The position numbers and the translations under genes were made by a program. From Archangium sp. (GTDB taxonomy: Bacteria; Myxococcota; Myxococcia; Myxococcales; Myxococcaceae): a DNA stretch of 22,217 nucleotides. Below, in pieces: positions 16,801 to 22,217 of this stretch. The notes under the pieces were generated by a model, which did not search any database, was not told where the DNA came from, and was given only the letters and a program-made list of their open reading frames with translations. The stretch covers positions 1 through 22,217 of the forward strand of contig JAEUJR010000914.1 of assembly GCA_016793585.1 (NCBI GenBank), written 5' to 3'. Each line of letters begins with the position of its first letter. Position 1 is the first letter of the stretch.

Positions 16801-17120
16801 TCGAGGTCAAGCCGCCAGAGAAGCCCGCGCCCGTGGTGTCGGGCGACCTCGACGTTCGCCGCCTCGAGGCCAAGTACGACGAGGTGCAGGACGCGGACTA
16901 CTTCTCGATTCTGGGGCTCTCGCGGTCGGCCTCGAGCGACGACGTGCAGCGCGCCTTCCGCCGCCTCGCCGAAGAGTTCGACCCCATCAAGTACACCGGC
17001 CACCCCGACGCCTCGCTGCAGCAGCGCGCCCAGGTGGTGTCGACCCTCATCGAAGAGGCAGCCCGGGCCCTGGAAGACGAGCGCCGCCGCGCCGAGTACG
17101 CCCGCCACCTGCTCGACTGA
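13860..17120 (+). CDS. Pseudo-receiver / coiled-coil / DUF4388-like / J-like domain protein
   Basis: A 1086-residue cytoplasmic protein. Residues 5-110 resemble a receiver domain (VLLVADDLSTIASVKRVLG), but the phosphoacceptor position reads ILQP (Gln53) and the conserved Lys-Pro is Leu-Pro (96-97), so it should not be phosphorylated. A Pro/Glu/Thr-rich linker (about 115-325) follows. Residues about 330-735 form a long heptad-type coiled coil rich in Glu, Ala, Arg and Leu. Residues about 739-990 include a DUF4388-like region (SLGELATLV ... LWFKKGALHGAES). The C-terminus (about 1010-1086) resembles a J-domain (DYFSILGLSRSASSDDVQRA), but HPD is replaced by Asp-Pro-Ile at 1041-1043. FrzS and AglZ of Myxococcus share the pseudo-receiver plus coiled-coil plan. 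A scaffold or polarity role is an inference. It is divergent from the SGNH gene; def follows on the same strand. Confidence 0.85.
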   Translation: MAPPVLLVADDLSTIASVKRVLGREGYEVILATSAADAVIAWGHHLPGLVILQPTVESERGAIVLEELQQHPDAQLLHVVLLGESIPGFGYHVEPLPIDPEHFAKTVQSQMRASEDGQDWTVSEPPTETTPLRDPPKLDEPEPWRATRPPSATPADEHPQTQELIEDAAPTPPDPPTADLEQPPFEASPSTMTRLFGDLPSLEDELHRDVEAQAMASVESSLQQLPTEDDELQRLEDEVRAEAARRRAAREAQAAQPAFTPPPVQPLNEPAEPPEPAVDTERFTDSSSSDETSFADVTTTPPDGAADPTSTPMEPETPTSVMPAPVDSATAREVLARAEAITHESRAISQSQRQAADAERRRAESELDAIKRRAEHAEQLVRREREARAAVEDQLEELREEVKTLTSQLDSERQESQARFASDLEAVSAQAEARRAAQETELTSRLEALTEAHADRETALSARVNELEAELERRDQLIAGHETKAVEFARQLDSLERQLDVTNATAVERAAERESLLASLTHEQDAARKAESRAAKLDGEKATLQNDLKEVRAQLELAASRVKELTTQLDDERLARMEVEEKRDELSTKLEKAVAQAVEARGESEAALKLASEVEGALSVTKGELDSVRTDLDETRQKLEDATHELATVMGERPALLAEIENLKREREQLLDAAKAQDERLGELESQLEGERARAVALSTDVASHKEALETQRARADEADALAQLTTERLKAMEHRQVMNLALPGRRALGLPRNGTVSLGELATLVSTLVAAQADVRLELGVRGGTRTLWFKKGALHGAESSFDHESLIDRARRDGLIDARQEAELRLLRTATAQEQLDAMKARGYLREIETIPLLQRATEAVALEAFSEETTQYRLSDEPPSIQVLLVAVPRSTLPLLAEALRRAVPTDVLLETLGGAEAICVATENDVDLRAMGFTDKERKMLSWVDGEASVEDLTLAAGLKQEHAFRALLVAKLLGVIEVKPPEKPAPVVSGDLDVRRLEAKYDEVQDADYFSILGLSRSASSDDVQRAFRRLAEEFDPIKYTGHPDASLQQRAQVVSTLIEEAARALEDERRRAEYARHLLD

Positions 17121-17163
17121 CGGCGGGGCCCCGCGCTTGGCGGAGACCGCCCCTCGGCGTTAC

Positions 17164-17172
17164 AAGGAAGGG
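17164..17172 (+). promoter_or_regulatory. Ribosome binding site of def
   Basis: AAGGAAGGG lies just before the ATG at 17174, with a spacing of about five bases from the AAGGA core. It is one of the few strong Shine-Dalgarno sequences in the window and fixes the def start. Confidence 0.75.
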
Positions 17173-17173
17173 C

Positions 17174-17746
17174 ATGGTTCGCGAAATCCTGGTGTGGCCC
17201 CACCCAGTGCTCAAGCAGAAGGCTCAACCCGTCGCCGCGGTCGATGACTCGACCCGCGCGCTCATCAAAGATCTCTTCGACTCGATGTACGCGGCCGACG
17301 GCGTCGGCCTCGCCGCCCCGCAGATTGGCGTCTTGAAGAACGTCATCGTGCTCGACACCACGCCCCGGCAGCCCGAGGCGAAGCCGCTGGCCATGGTGAA
17401 CCCCGAGATCCTCACCTCCGAGGGGAAGGTCGAATACAAAGAGGGGTGCCTCTCGATCCCCGGTGAGGCCGAAGACGTCGACCGCGCCGCGATCATCACG
17501 GTTCGTTTCCTCGACGAGCAGGGGGTCGAACAGACGCTCAAGTGCGACGGCCTGCTGGCGATCGCCGTGCAGCACGAGACCGATCACCTCAAGGGCACGA
17601 TGTTCGTCGACCACATCTCGACCCTGAAGCGCGAGCTCATTCGCAAGCGCATGAAGAAGCTCCAGGCCGCGCAGGAAGCCGACAAGAAAGAGGCGGCGGC
17701 CGAGGCAAAGAAAAAGCGCTCCGGCGCGGGAGCCGAAGCGCGTTGA
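17174..17746 (+). CDS. def: Peptide deformylase
   Basis: Removes the formyl group from the N-terminal methionine of nascent proteins at the ribosome; a metal-dependent hydrolase. At 190 residues it is slightly longer than the usual 165-175. All three family motifs are intact: GVGLAAPQ (43-50), EGCLS (90-94, metal ligand Cys92) and HETDH (134-138, both metal-binding histidines and catalytic Glu135). The N-terminus MVREILVWPHPVLKQKA is typical. The C-terminal 40 residues are a charged Lys/Ala/Glu helix beyond the catalytic core, perhaps for ribosome contact. A strong ribosome binding site precedes the ATG. There is no adjacent fmt, the usual partner. The last 30 or so bases also encode, on the other strand, a terminator-like hairpin. 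Confidence 0.97.
   Translation: MVREILVWPHPVLKQKAQPVAAVDDSTRALIKDLFDSMYAADGVGLAAPQIGVLKNVIVLDTTPRQPEAKPLAMVNPEILTSEGKVEYKEGCLSIPGEAEDVDRAAIITVRFLDEQGVEQTLKCDGLLAIAVQHETDHLKGTMFVDHISTLKRELIRKRMKKLQAAQEADKKEAAAEAKKKRSGAGAEAR
17706..17741 (-). terminator. Intrinsic terminator of the TetR-family gene, inside def
   Basis: Read on the minus strand, GCGCTTCGGC pairs over ten bases with GCCGGAGCGC across a 6-base loop (17726-17731), and the stem is followed at once by TTTTTCTTT. The one imperfect pair is G-U in minus-strand RNA but a C-A mismatch in plus-strand RNA. The T tract is also on the minus strand. Both point to termination of the leftward TetR gene, about 30 bp past its stop codon. The whole structure lies within def codons. 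Confidence 0.8.
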
Positions 17747-17767
17747 AACGACGCGAGCGCGTGAACC

Positions 17768-18364
17768 TCAGCTCTTGAAGGCCCGCCGCGCCCCGTCGAG
17801 GAAGAGGCGGTTGGCCGTTCTCAACGAGTCGAGCAGGCTGCGATCGACGTCCTGCGCCCACGCCGCCATCGCCGCCATGCAGTTGAGCAGGTAGAGGTCG
17901 ACCAGCAGGCACGCCTTCTGGCTCTCGACCAGCTGCCCCGCCTTCGACGCGGCTTCGAAACGGTTCAGCAACAGCGCACGAAGGCCGTTCGGAGACTTGG
18001 GAAACGCGCTCGACTCGATGCGCATGCCGATCGCCATGGCGTCGACGATGAGGGCGCGCTCGTCTTGCCAGGCCCGGTTCATCAGCTCGGCGACCGTCTC
18101 GAGCACCGCGCTGAGCTCGGCCTGTGGAGGCATCATCGCCACCGCGTCGGCGATGGGCTGCTCGGTTCGCCGCATCAACTCGGTGAGCACGTCCTCCTTG
18201 GTTGGGAAGTGAAAGTAGAAGGCCGTACGGCTCACGCCTGCGACCAGCGTGATGTCGTCGACCCGCGCATCTCGAAAACCATCACGTCGGAAAATGCCCA
18301 ACGCCGCCTCGTAGAGACGCTGCCTCGTTGCTTCGCGCTGTCGATCTCGACTTGTTTCGTTCAC
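17768..18364 (-). CDS. TetR/AcrR-family transcriptional regulator
   Basis: A 198-residue repressor-type protein. The N-terminal TetR DNA-binding domain spans about residues 10-60: helix 1 REATRQRLYEAALGIFRRDGF, then RVDDITLVAGVSRTAFYFHFPTKEDVL, the classic helix-turn-helix with the YFHFPTKEDV end. The C-terminal 130 residues are helical and would bind a ligand and dimerise; they identify no ligand. The GTG at 18364 is chosen because GAGG lies eight bases upstream (18373-18376). A GTG at 18406 would add 14 residues. There is no adjacent divergent target gene within 300 bp: the next gene upstream, nth, runs in the same direction and ends at 18700, so the target may be elsewhere or the gene may be autoregulated. 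Its terminator lies in def. Confidence 0.93.
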   Translation of the reverse strand: MNETSRDRQREATRQRLYEAALGIFRRDGFRDARVDDITLVAGVSRTAFYFHFPTKEDVLTELMRRTEQPIADAVAMMPPQAELSAVLETVAELMNRAWQDERALIVDAMAIGMRIESSAFPKSPNGLRALLLNRFEAASKAGQLVESQKACLLVDLYLLNCMAAMAAWAQDVDRSLLDSLRTANRLFLDGARRAFKS

Positions 18365-18699
18365 TCGTGCGACCTCGGAACTGACGCGACCCGGCCGGCG
18401 CGTCACCCTTCTGGGGCCCCCAACTGCTCCGGCATTCTCGCCGGCTCATTCACGCTCGTTGTTTGACACCCGACAGATGCAAGTGGTGCAACCAGCGAGC
18501 GCTCTGACGATTGCCGACTCTTCGAATTCTCCTCGACTCTCCCCAGAACACCTTGATGTTACCGGGTGACGCGGTCGTTGCCTTCAAGGTCGACACGCGT
18601 GAGTGAGTCGCTGAGCAATGTGCCCACAGCGGTCAACACAACGTGGGGTCGAGCCCCCAGAAACTGTGCACACGAGTGAACAGGCGTGGGGCTGCACCC
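18365..18699. other. 335-bp intergenic region upstream of the TetR gene
   Basis: This is the longest non-coding stretch in the window and is visibly less GC-rich than the genes. It must carry the TetR-gene promoter. I see a direct repeat TGCAA-GTGG-TGCAA at 18478-18491, an inverted repeat CCGGC-N6-GCCGG at 18429-18444, and a small hairpin TGGGG/CCCCA at 18644-18659, about 40 bp past the nth stop, which could be a weak nth terminator. No tRNA, small ORF with a ribosome binding site, or mobile-element remnant is evident. Confidence 0.5.
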
Positions 18700-19374
18700 T
18701 CACTTCTTCGGCCGCATGTTCTTCTTCGGGACGCCACGCTTCGGGCACTGCGACGAGATGACGCAGCGGTGGCAGCCGGGAAACTGCGCGTCGCAGACCC
18801 GCCGGCCGTGCCAGATGATCAGCTGGTGGGCCTTGAACCAGTGCGTGTCGGGCAGCAGGCGCCGCAGGTCGGCCTCGACGACGTCGGGTTTGGGTGAGCT
18901 CGAGAAGCCGAGCCGCTTCGAGAGCCTCAGAATGTGCGTGTCGACGGGGAACGCCTTCTCGCCGTCGAGGTGAATGGTGACGACGCCGGCCGTCTTGTTC
19001 CCGACGCCGGGCAGCTCGGCGAGCGCGGCGCGTGAGGTGGGCACCTGCCCGCCGTGATGTTCGAGCAGCGCGTGCCCGAGCTTCACGAGCGCCTTCGACT
19101 TGTTGCGAAAGAGGCCGACGGTCTTGAGGTAGCCCTCGAGCACCTTCGGCGTGGTGTTGGCGTAGTCGGCGGCGCTGCGAAAGTCGCGAAAGAGCGCAGG
19201 CGTGACGAGGTTCACCCGTTTGTCGGTCGTCTGCGCCGACAAGATGACGGCGACGAGCAGCTCGAGCGGCGTGGTGAAGTCGAGCTCGATCTTCGCCTCG
19301 GGCATCGCGGCGTCGAGGCGTTCGATGACGGCGAGCGCGCGGTGGCGCCGTTCAGCGGCGGTTTCGCGAGGCAT
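18700..19374 (-). CDS. nth: Endonuclease III (DNA glycosylase/AP lyase)
   Basis: A base-excision-repair glycosylase for oxidised pyrimidines with AP-lyase activity. The 224 residues compare with 211 in E. coli. The helix-hairpin-helix LPGVGNKTAG (121-130) carries catalytic Lys127, and VDTHI (144-148) carries catalytic Asp145. The C-terminal [4Fe-4S] loop has Cys194, Cys201, Cys204 and Cys210 in the exact C-x6-C-x2-C-x5-C spacing. A short basic tail (KRGVPKKNMRPKK) extends the C-terminus. The ATG at 19374 has GGAG seven bases upstream (19382-19385), located in the end of alr. Only four bases separate it from the alr stop, so the two are almost certainly one transcript. Confidence 0.97.
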   Translation of the reverse strand: MPRETAAERRHRALAVIERLDAAMPEAKIELDFTTPLELLVAVILSAQTTDKRVNLVTPALFRDFRSAADYANTTPKVLEGYLKTVGLFRNKSKALVKLGHALLEHHGGQVPTSRAALAELPGVGNKTAGVVTIHLDGEKAFPVDTHILRLSKRLGFSSSPKPDVVEADLRRLLPDTHWFKAHQLIIWHGRRVCDAQFPGCHRCVISSQCPKRGVPKKNMRPKK

Positions 19375-19378
19375 CTTC

Positions 19379-20560
19379 TCACTCCACGACGCGGCGGGGC
19401 ACGTGCGCGCCGAGCCGGGTGACGAGCTCGTAGTGAATCGTCTGCGCCCAGCCGGCCAGCGTCTCGGCCGAGATGCTCTCGTCACCATCGCGGCCCAGCA
19501 GCGTCGCCATCAGCGGCGCCTCGTTCGTCACCGCGTGCGTCACGTCGACGATGAGGTGGTTCATCATCACGCGGCCGAGCACCGGGCACCGCTTGCCGTT
19601 CACCAGCACGTGCGCCTTGCCAGACGCGAGGCGCGGGTAGCCGTCCCAGTAGCCGACGGGCAGCACGGCCACTCGCGTGTCCGAGCCACACCGCCAGGTG
19701 CAGCCGTAGCCGACGTAGCTGCCGGCGGGCAGCCACTTCACGACCTGACTCGGGCAGCGCCACGTCAGCACCGGGTACAGCGCCGGCAGCTCGCCCAGCA
19801 CCACCTTCGCCGAAAGCCGGGTCTCGGTCGAAGGCCACAGGCCATAGAGACTGATGCCCACGCGCACGACGTCGAACCGTGACGGCGGCAACACGAGGGC
19901 GGCCGCGCTGGCCGCGAAGTGGCGCTGCGTCGTCGCGGGCAGCCCGAGGCGCTGCTGCAGCAGCTCGAACGAACGCGCGAAGGCGTCGAGCTGCGTGCTC
20001 GCGTACGACTGCTCGGTGACGTCTTCGGTGTTGGCGAAGTGGCTCAACACCCCCTTCACCTTCAGCACGTCGCGCGCTGCGGCGAGGCCATCGGCGGCGC
20101 CGGCTTCGAGCTGCTGCCGGGTGAAGCCCTCCCGGCCGAGGCCGGTGTCGAGGTGCAGGTGAATGGAGGCGCTCAGCCCTCTGGCGCGCAGCAGCGGAAC
20201 GGCGGCGTCGTACGAGCCGTCGGCCACCACCACGTCGACACCAGCCTCGGCCAGCTCGACGACCTCGGCCGCAGCGGTGGCGCCGATGACGAGCACGTCG
20301 CGTCGCGCCGCGGCCTGCTGGGCCTCGAACGCGCGCACCGCGAGGCCTTCTCCGGGCGTGATGACGTACAGGGCGTCGGCGGCTGCGTGCGCGAGGGGCA
20401 GCATCTCGCTGAAGCCGTGGCCGTACGCGTTGCCCTTGAGCACGGCGCCCACTCGTCGCGAGGGCCCGGCCGTGGTGCGAAACGCGGCGACGTTGGCGCG
20501 AAACGCCGAAGCCGACAGCTCGATGCGGGACGACAACGAGCCGGGCGATGGAACGGACAT
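19379..20560 (-). CDS. alr: Alanine racemase
   Basis: A PLP-dependent enzyme interconverting L- and D-alanine for peptidoglycan. The 393 residues are normal length. Lys42 in AVLKGNAYGHG is the PLP-binding lysine and Tyr285 in GYGCTW is the second catalytic base. His174 (SHFANTED) and Arg233 (VRVGISLYG) are the PLP contacts, Arg143 lies in DTGLGR, and the VGYWDGYPR segment is present. Two positions differ from the classical Geobacillus enzyme: the carbamylated-lysine position is His136, and the Met-Asp pair of GRVxMD is Met-Asn (333-334). Neither rules out activity. The ATG at 20560 is the first start; 89 bp separate it from the divergent M23 gene. nth follows 4 bp downstream. A broader amino-acid racemase is less likely but possible. 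Confidence 0.92.
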   Translation of the reverse strand: MSVPSPGSLSSRIELSASAFRANVAAFRTTAGPSRRVGAVLKGNAYGHGFSEMLPLAHAAADALYVITPGEGLAVRAFEAQQAAARRDVLVIGATAAAEVVELAEAGVDVVVADGSYDAAVPLLRARGLSASIHLHLDTGLGREGFTRQQLEAGAADGLAAARDVLKVKGVLSHFANTEDVTEQSYASTQLDAFARSFELLQQRLGLPATTQRHFAASAAALVLPPSRFDVVRVGISLYGLWPSTETRLSAKVVLGELPALYPVLTWRCPSQVVKWLPAGSYVGYGCTWRCGSDTRVAVLPVGYWDGYPRLASGKAHVLVNGKRCPVLGRVMMNHLIVDVTHAVTNEAPLMATLLGRDGDESISAETLAGWAQTIHYELVTRLGAHVPRRVVE

Positions 20561-20649
20561 GGCGGACAGCTGCCTACTCCAGAAGCCCCGCAGGTCGCGA
20601 GGGTCGAAAGCGGCGGCGCCACCCGCTCGCTGCTACGGTTTGGCGAGCG
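20561..20649. promoter_or_regulatory. Divergent promoter region between alr and the M23 peptidase gene
   Basis: This 89-bp gap separates two divergent cell-wall genes and should carry both promoters. I see no convincing -35/-10 pair, operator palindrome or strong ribosome binding site in it. Confidence 0.4.
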
Positions 20650-21513
20650 ATGCGCGTTCGGTGGCTCCTTCTCTTCGTGATGACGGCCTGCGCGTCGGCG
20701 CCCATCGAGCGCATCGATCCCGAAGAGGTGCTCGGCGCTCCGAAGGCGAACCCCAGAGCCCAGCCCATCGGGTCGGCGGTGCTGCTCGAACGGCTGCAGC
20801 GCTTCGTCGACGACGGCGAGAAGACGCGTGGGCAGGTGAGCCGCGGCGCGCCGATGCCGCGCGCCCATGCCGACGCCTGGCTCGCGGTGCTCGACGATGT
20901 CGACGCCCTGACGACGAACGCCACCATGCTCGACTTCGTGCGCGCGCGGCTGTGGCTGCAGACGGCGCTCGAGGCCGACGGGGCGCGCTTCGGTGACGTT
21001 CCGCTCGATGTCTCGACGCGCTCGCAGCGTACGCTCGCGAACCTGACGATGAAGCTGGTCGTCACCAGCCGGGGCAAGAAGCTGGTCGCCGCGAACCCCG
21101 CCACCTTCAGCTGGCCCGTCGACCCGGTGAGCGTCACGAGCCCGTGGGGCGAGCGCCTGCACCCCGTGCACGGGGAGTATCGCTTTCACGCCGGCGTCGA
21201 TCTCGAAGCCGCGCGCGCCCAGCCCGTCTACGCAGCCGCGCCGGGCGTGGTGGCCTTCGCCGGGTGGAATCAGGGGCACGGCAAACAGGTTGAGCTGCAG
21301 CACGACCCACACCTCGCGACGCGCTACAGCCACTTGTCGGCCTGGGCCGTGCAGCCGGGCGAGACGGTGAAGCGCGGTGACGTCATCGGCTGGGCGGGCA
21401 AGACGGGCACGGCCACGGGGGTGCACCTGCACTTCGAGCTGCGCCGCGACGGTGAGTCGCTCGACCCCGAAGCCGAGCTGCCGGGGCCAGGCGCGGTGAT
21501 GGTGAACCGGTGA
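20650..21513 (+). CDS. M23 (LytM-type) metallopeptidase, probable lipoprotein
   Basis: A 287-residue envelope protein expected to cut peptidoglycan cross-bridges or to act as an activator. The N-terminus MRVRWLLLFVMTACASAP looks like a lipoprotein signal with Cys14 as the acylated residue; the lipobox MTAC is slightly atypical. A helical region (about 40-110) precedes the Peptidase_M23 domain (about 152-275). Zinc ligands His180 and Asp184 (RFHAGVDLEA), His228 (YSHLS), and the HLH pair 259/261 are all present, so it looks catalytically competent, unlike degenerate EnvC/NlpD-type domains. The ATG at 20650 is set by the signal sequence. The TGA overlaps the GTG of the next gene by four bases. 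It is divergent from alr. Confidence 0.9.
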   Translation: MRVRWLLLFVMTACASAPIERIDPEEVLGAPKANPRAQPIGSAVLLERLQRFVDDGEKTRGQVSRGAPMPRAHADAWLAVLDDVDALTTNATMLDFVRARLWLQTALEADGARFGDVPLDVSTRSQRTLANLTMKLVVTSRGKKLVAANPATFSWPVDPVSVTSPWGERLHPVHGEYRFHAGVDLEAARAQPVYAAAPGVVAFAGWNQGHGKQVELQHDPHLATRYSHLSAWAVQPGETVKRGDVIGWAGKTGTATGVHLHFELRRDGESLDPEAELPGPGAVMVNR

Positions 21514-21905
21514 CGCCCCTCGTCGACGCGTTGATGAAGCGCGCCTTCCACCAGGCGCCGGTGGCCGAAGCGAACCGGGCCATCGACGACGTGCGCGCCA
21601 CCCTCGAGGCCGAGTCGGGCGCCGCGGCGTTCAGCTACGAGCTCTTCGTGCCGCGCGCGAACGTCGACGAGTTCTTCCTCACGAACGCGCTGCCAAAGCT
21701 GGTGCTGTTTCTCCACTGCCGGGGCTTTCGCAGCAACCAGACGCCGGGCCTCTTCGTCTCGCTCTTCACCGACCACGGGCTGCACTTCATCAAGGCAGGT
21801 GAGGCGCTCGAGGTGATGGCCGCCGCGAAGCACCTGTCGGTCGACGAGCTCTACCGCCGCTACGGCGACGGCGGCACGGGCGACCCGAAGCTGCTGGGCC
21901 CCTGA
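21510..21905 (+). CDS. Unknown small protein coupled to the M23 peptidase gene
   Basis: A 131-residue soluble protein with no signal peptide or membrane segment. The GTG at 21510 overlaps the peptidase stop as GTGA, which indicates coupled translation. The sequence has an N-terminal helix (about 1-35), a strand-rich centre (FSYELFVPRANVDEFF, then LPKLVLFLHCRGF) and a C-terminal helix pair (AGEALEVMAAAKHLSVDELYRRYGDG). I do not recognise a family. It is probably cytoplasmic, so a direct complex with the exported peptidase is unlikely. It ends 74 bp before the convergent HU gene. Confidence 0.7.
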   Translation: MTPLVDALMKRAFHQAPVAEANRAIDDVRATLEAESGAAAFSYELFVPRANVDEFFLTNALPKLVLFLHCRGFRSNQTPGLFVSLFTDHGLHFIKAGEALEVMAAAKHLSVDELYRRYGDGGTGDPKLLGP

Positions 21906-21927
21906 TGCGGTGCCGCGAACATGCGAA

Positions 21928-21953
21928 GGGCCCCGTCCTTTCGAACGGAGCCC
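21928..21953 (-). terminator. Terminator-like hairpin between convergent genes
   Basis: GGGCCCCGT (21928-21936) faces ACGGAGCCC (21945-21953) across an 8-base loop. The stem is nine pairs, the imperfect one being G-U if transcribed leftward and C-A if rightward, which favours the HU gene. The following T tract is weak (two T), so it may act poorly or need Rho. Confidence 0.45.
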
Positions 21954-21979
21954 CGGGCAACGACGACGCTCGAGCCGAC

Positions 21980-22217
21980 TCAGAGCGTGTCTTTGAGCTC
22001 CTTGGCAGGCCGGAAGCCGATCGTCTTGGTGGCCTTGAGCTTCATGAGCTCGTTCGTCTGCGGGTTGCGAATACGGCGGGCCTTGCGCGTGCGAATGCTC
22101 CACGTGCCGAAGCCGGGGTAGCTGAACCGCGCATCGGCCTTCACGGCCTTGCCGATGTTGTCGAAGACCACGTCCATCAAGTGGGCCGCGTCCTTCTTGG
22201 TCAACCGCGTCTGCTGC
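21980..22217 (-). CDS. HU/IHF-family DNA-binding protein, 5' end outside window
   Basis: A nucleoid-associated DNA-bending protein; the C-terminal 79 or so residues are visible. The frame is open to the window edge, reading QQTRLTKKDA, which matches the helix-1/helix-2 junction of HU (usually TGLTKKDA), so roughly the first dozen residues are missing; a TTG at 22204 is not the start. Later marks are PGFGTWSIR, then RNPQTNE with the DNA-intercalating Pro in the beta arm, and KTIGFRPAKELKD at the end. HU and IHF subunits cannot be told apart from this part. A hairpin 27 bp past the stop could terminate it. Confidence 0.93.
   Translation of the reverse strand, partial: QQTRLTKKDAAHLMDVVFDNIGKAVKADARFSYPGFGTWSIRTRKARRIRNPQTNELMKLKATKTIGFRPAKELKDTL

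Noticed and set aside
15105..17108. Long minus-strand open frame opposite the coiled-coil gene
   Set aside because: Its Leu/Gly/Arg-rich product mirrors the regular Glu/Ala/Leu codons of the coiled coil and has no motif or ribosome binding site of its own.
22202..22204. TTG as the start of the HU gene
   Set aside because: The open frame continues to the window edge and matches the inner HU sequence (TRLTKKDA), so the true start lies outside.
1..22217. A defence system, prophage, insertion sequence or biosynthetic cluster
   Set aside because: I found no transposase, integrase, phage structural protein, restriction or Cas protein, or synthase. The Uma2 protein alone does not make a defence island.

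Overview
The window is GC-rich (roughly two thirds G+C by eye), tightly packed bacterial chromosome, coding almost throughout, with GTG as a frequent start codon. Gene content suggests a deltaproteobacterium-like member of the Myxococcota. The pointers are a very long pseudo-receiver/coiled-coil protein ending in a J-like domain, a cysteine-rich tail on an SGNH-type membrane protein, and a hybrid histidine kinase next to repair genes. This placement rests on protein style, not on a marker gene. I see no phage genes, insertion sequence, CRISPR array, tRNA or rRNA.

Layout. Positions 1-316 hold the end of an unrecognised gene. Then comes mfd (transcription-repair coupling factor, + strand), which converges on a four-gene minus-strand run: a PorV/PorQ-like outer membrane protein, a PanE/ApbA-like Rossmann protein joined to it by a GTGA overlap, a PaaI-type hotdog thioesterase and a Uma2-family nuclease-fold protein. 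Divergent from that run is a plus-strand run of an exported hypothetical protein, priA (replication restart helicase) and a hybrid sensor kinase. The kinase converges on a minus-strand SGNH-hydrolase-like membrane protein. Divergently from that, with almost no intergenic space, runs a 1086-residue protein with a degenerate receiver, a Pro/acidic linker, a long coiled coil, a DUF4388-like region and a J-like domain lacking HPD. Peptide deformylase (def) follows and converges on a TetR-family repressor whose likely intrinsic terminator lies inside the def 3' end. After a 335-bp gap come alr and nth on the minus strand (4 bp apart). Divergent from them are an M23 peptidase lipoprotein and a coupled small unknown gene, which converge on a 5'-truncated HU-family gene at the window edge.

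How the genes relate. The region is mostly housekeeping: DNA repair and restart (mfd, priA, nth), protein maturation (def), cell wall (alr, M23 peptidase) and nucleoid (HU). It is interleaved with lineage-specific envelope and signalling genes. No defence or biosynthetic island is visible. The least ordinary object is the pseudo-receiver/coiled-coil/J-like protein at 13860-17120. In layout it recalls the Myxococcus polarity and motility proteins FrzS and AglZ (pseudo-receiver plus coiled coil), but with two extra C-terminal modules. The SGNH membrane protein transcribed away from it is the next most unusual.
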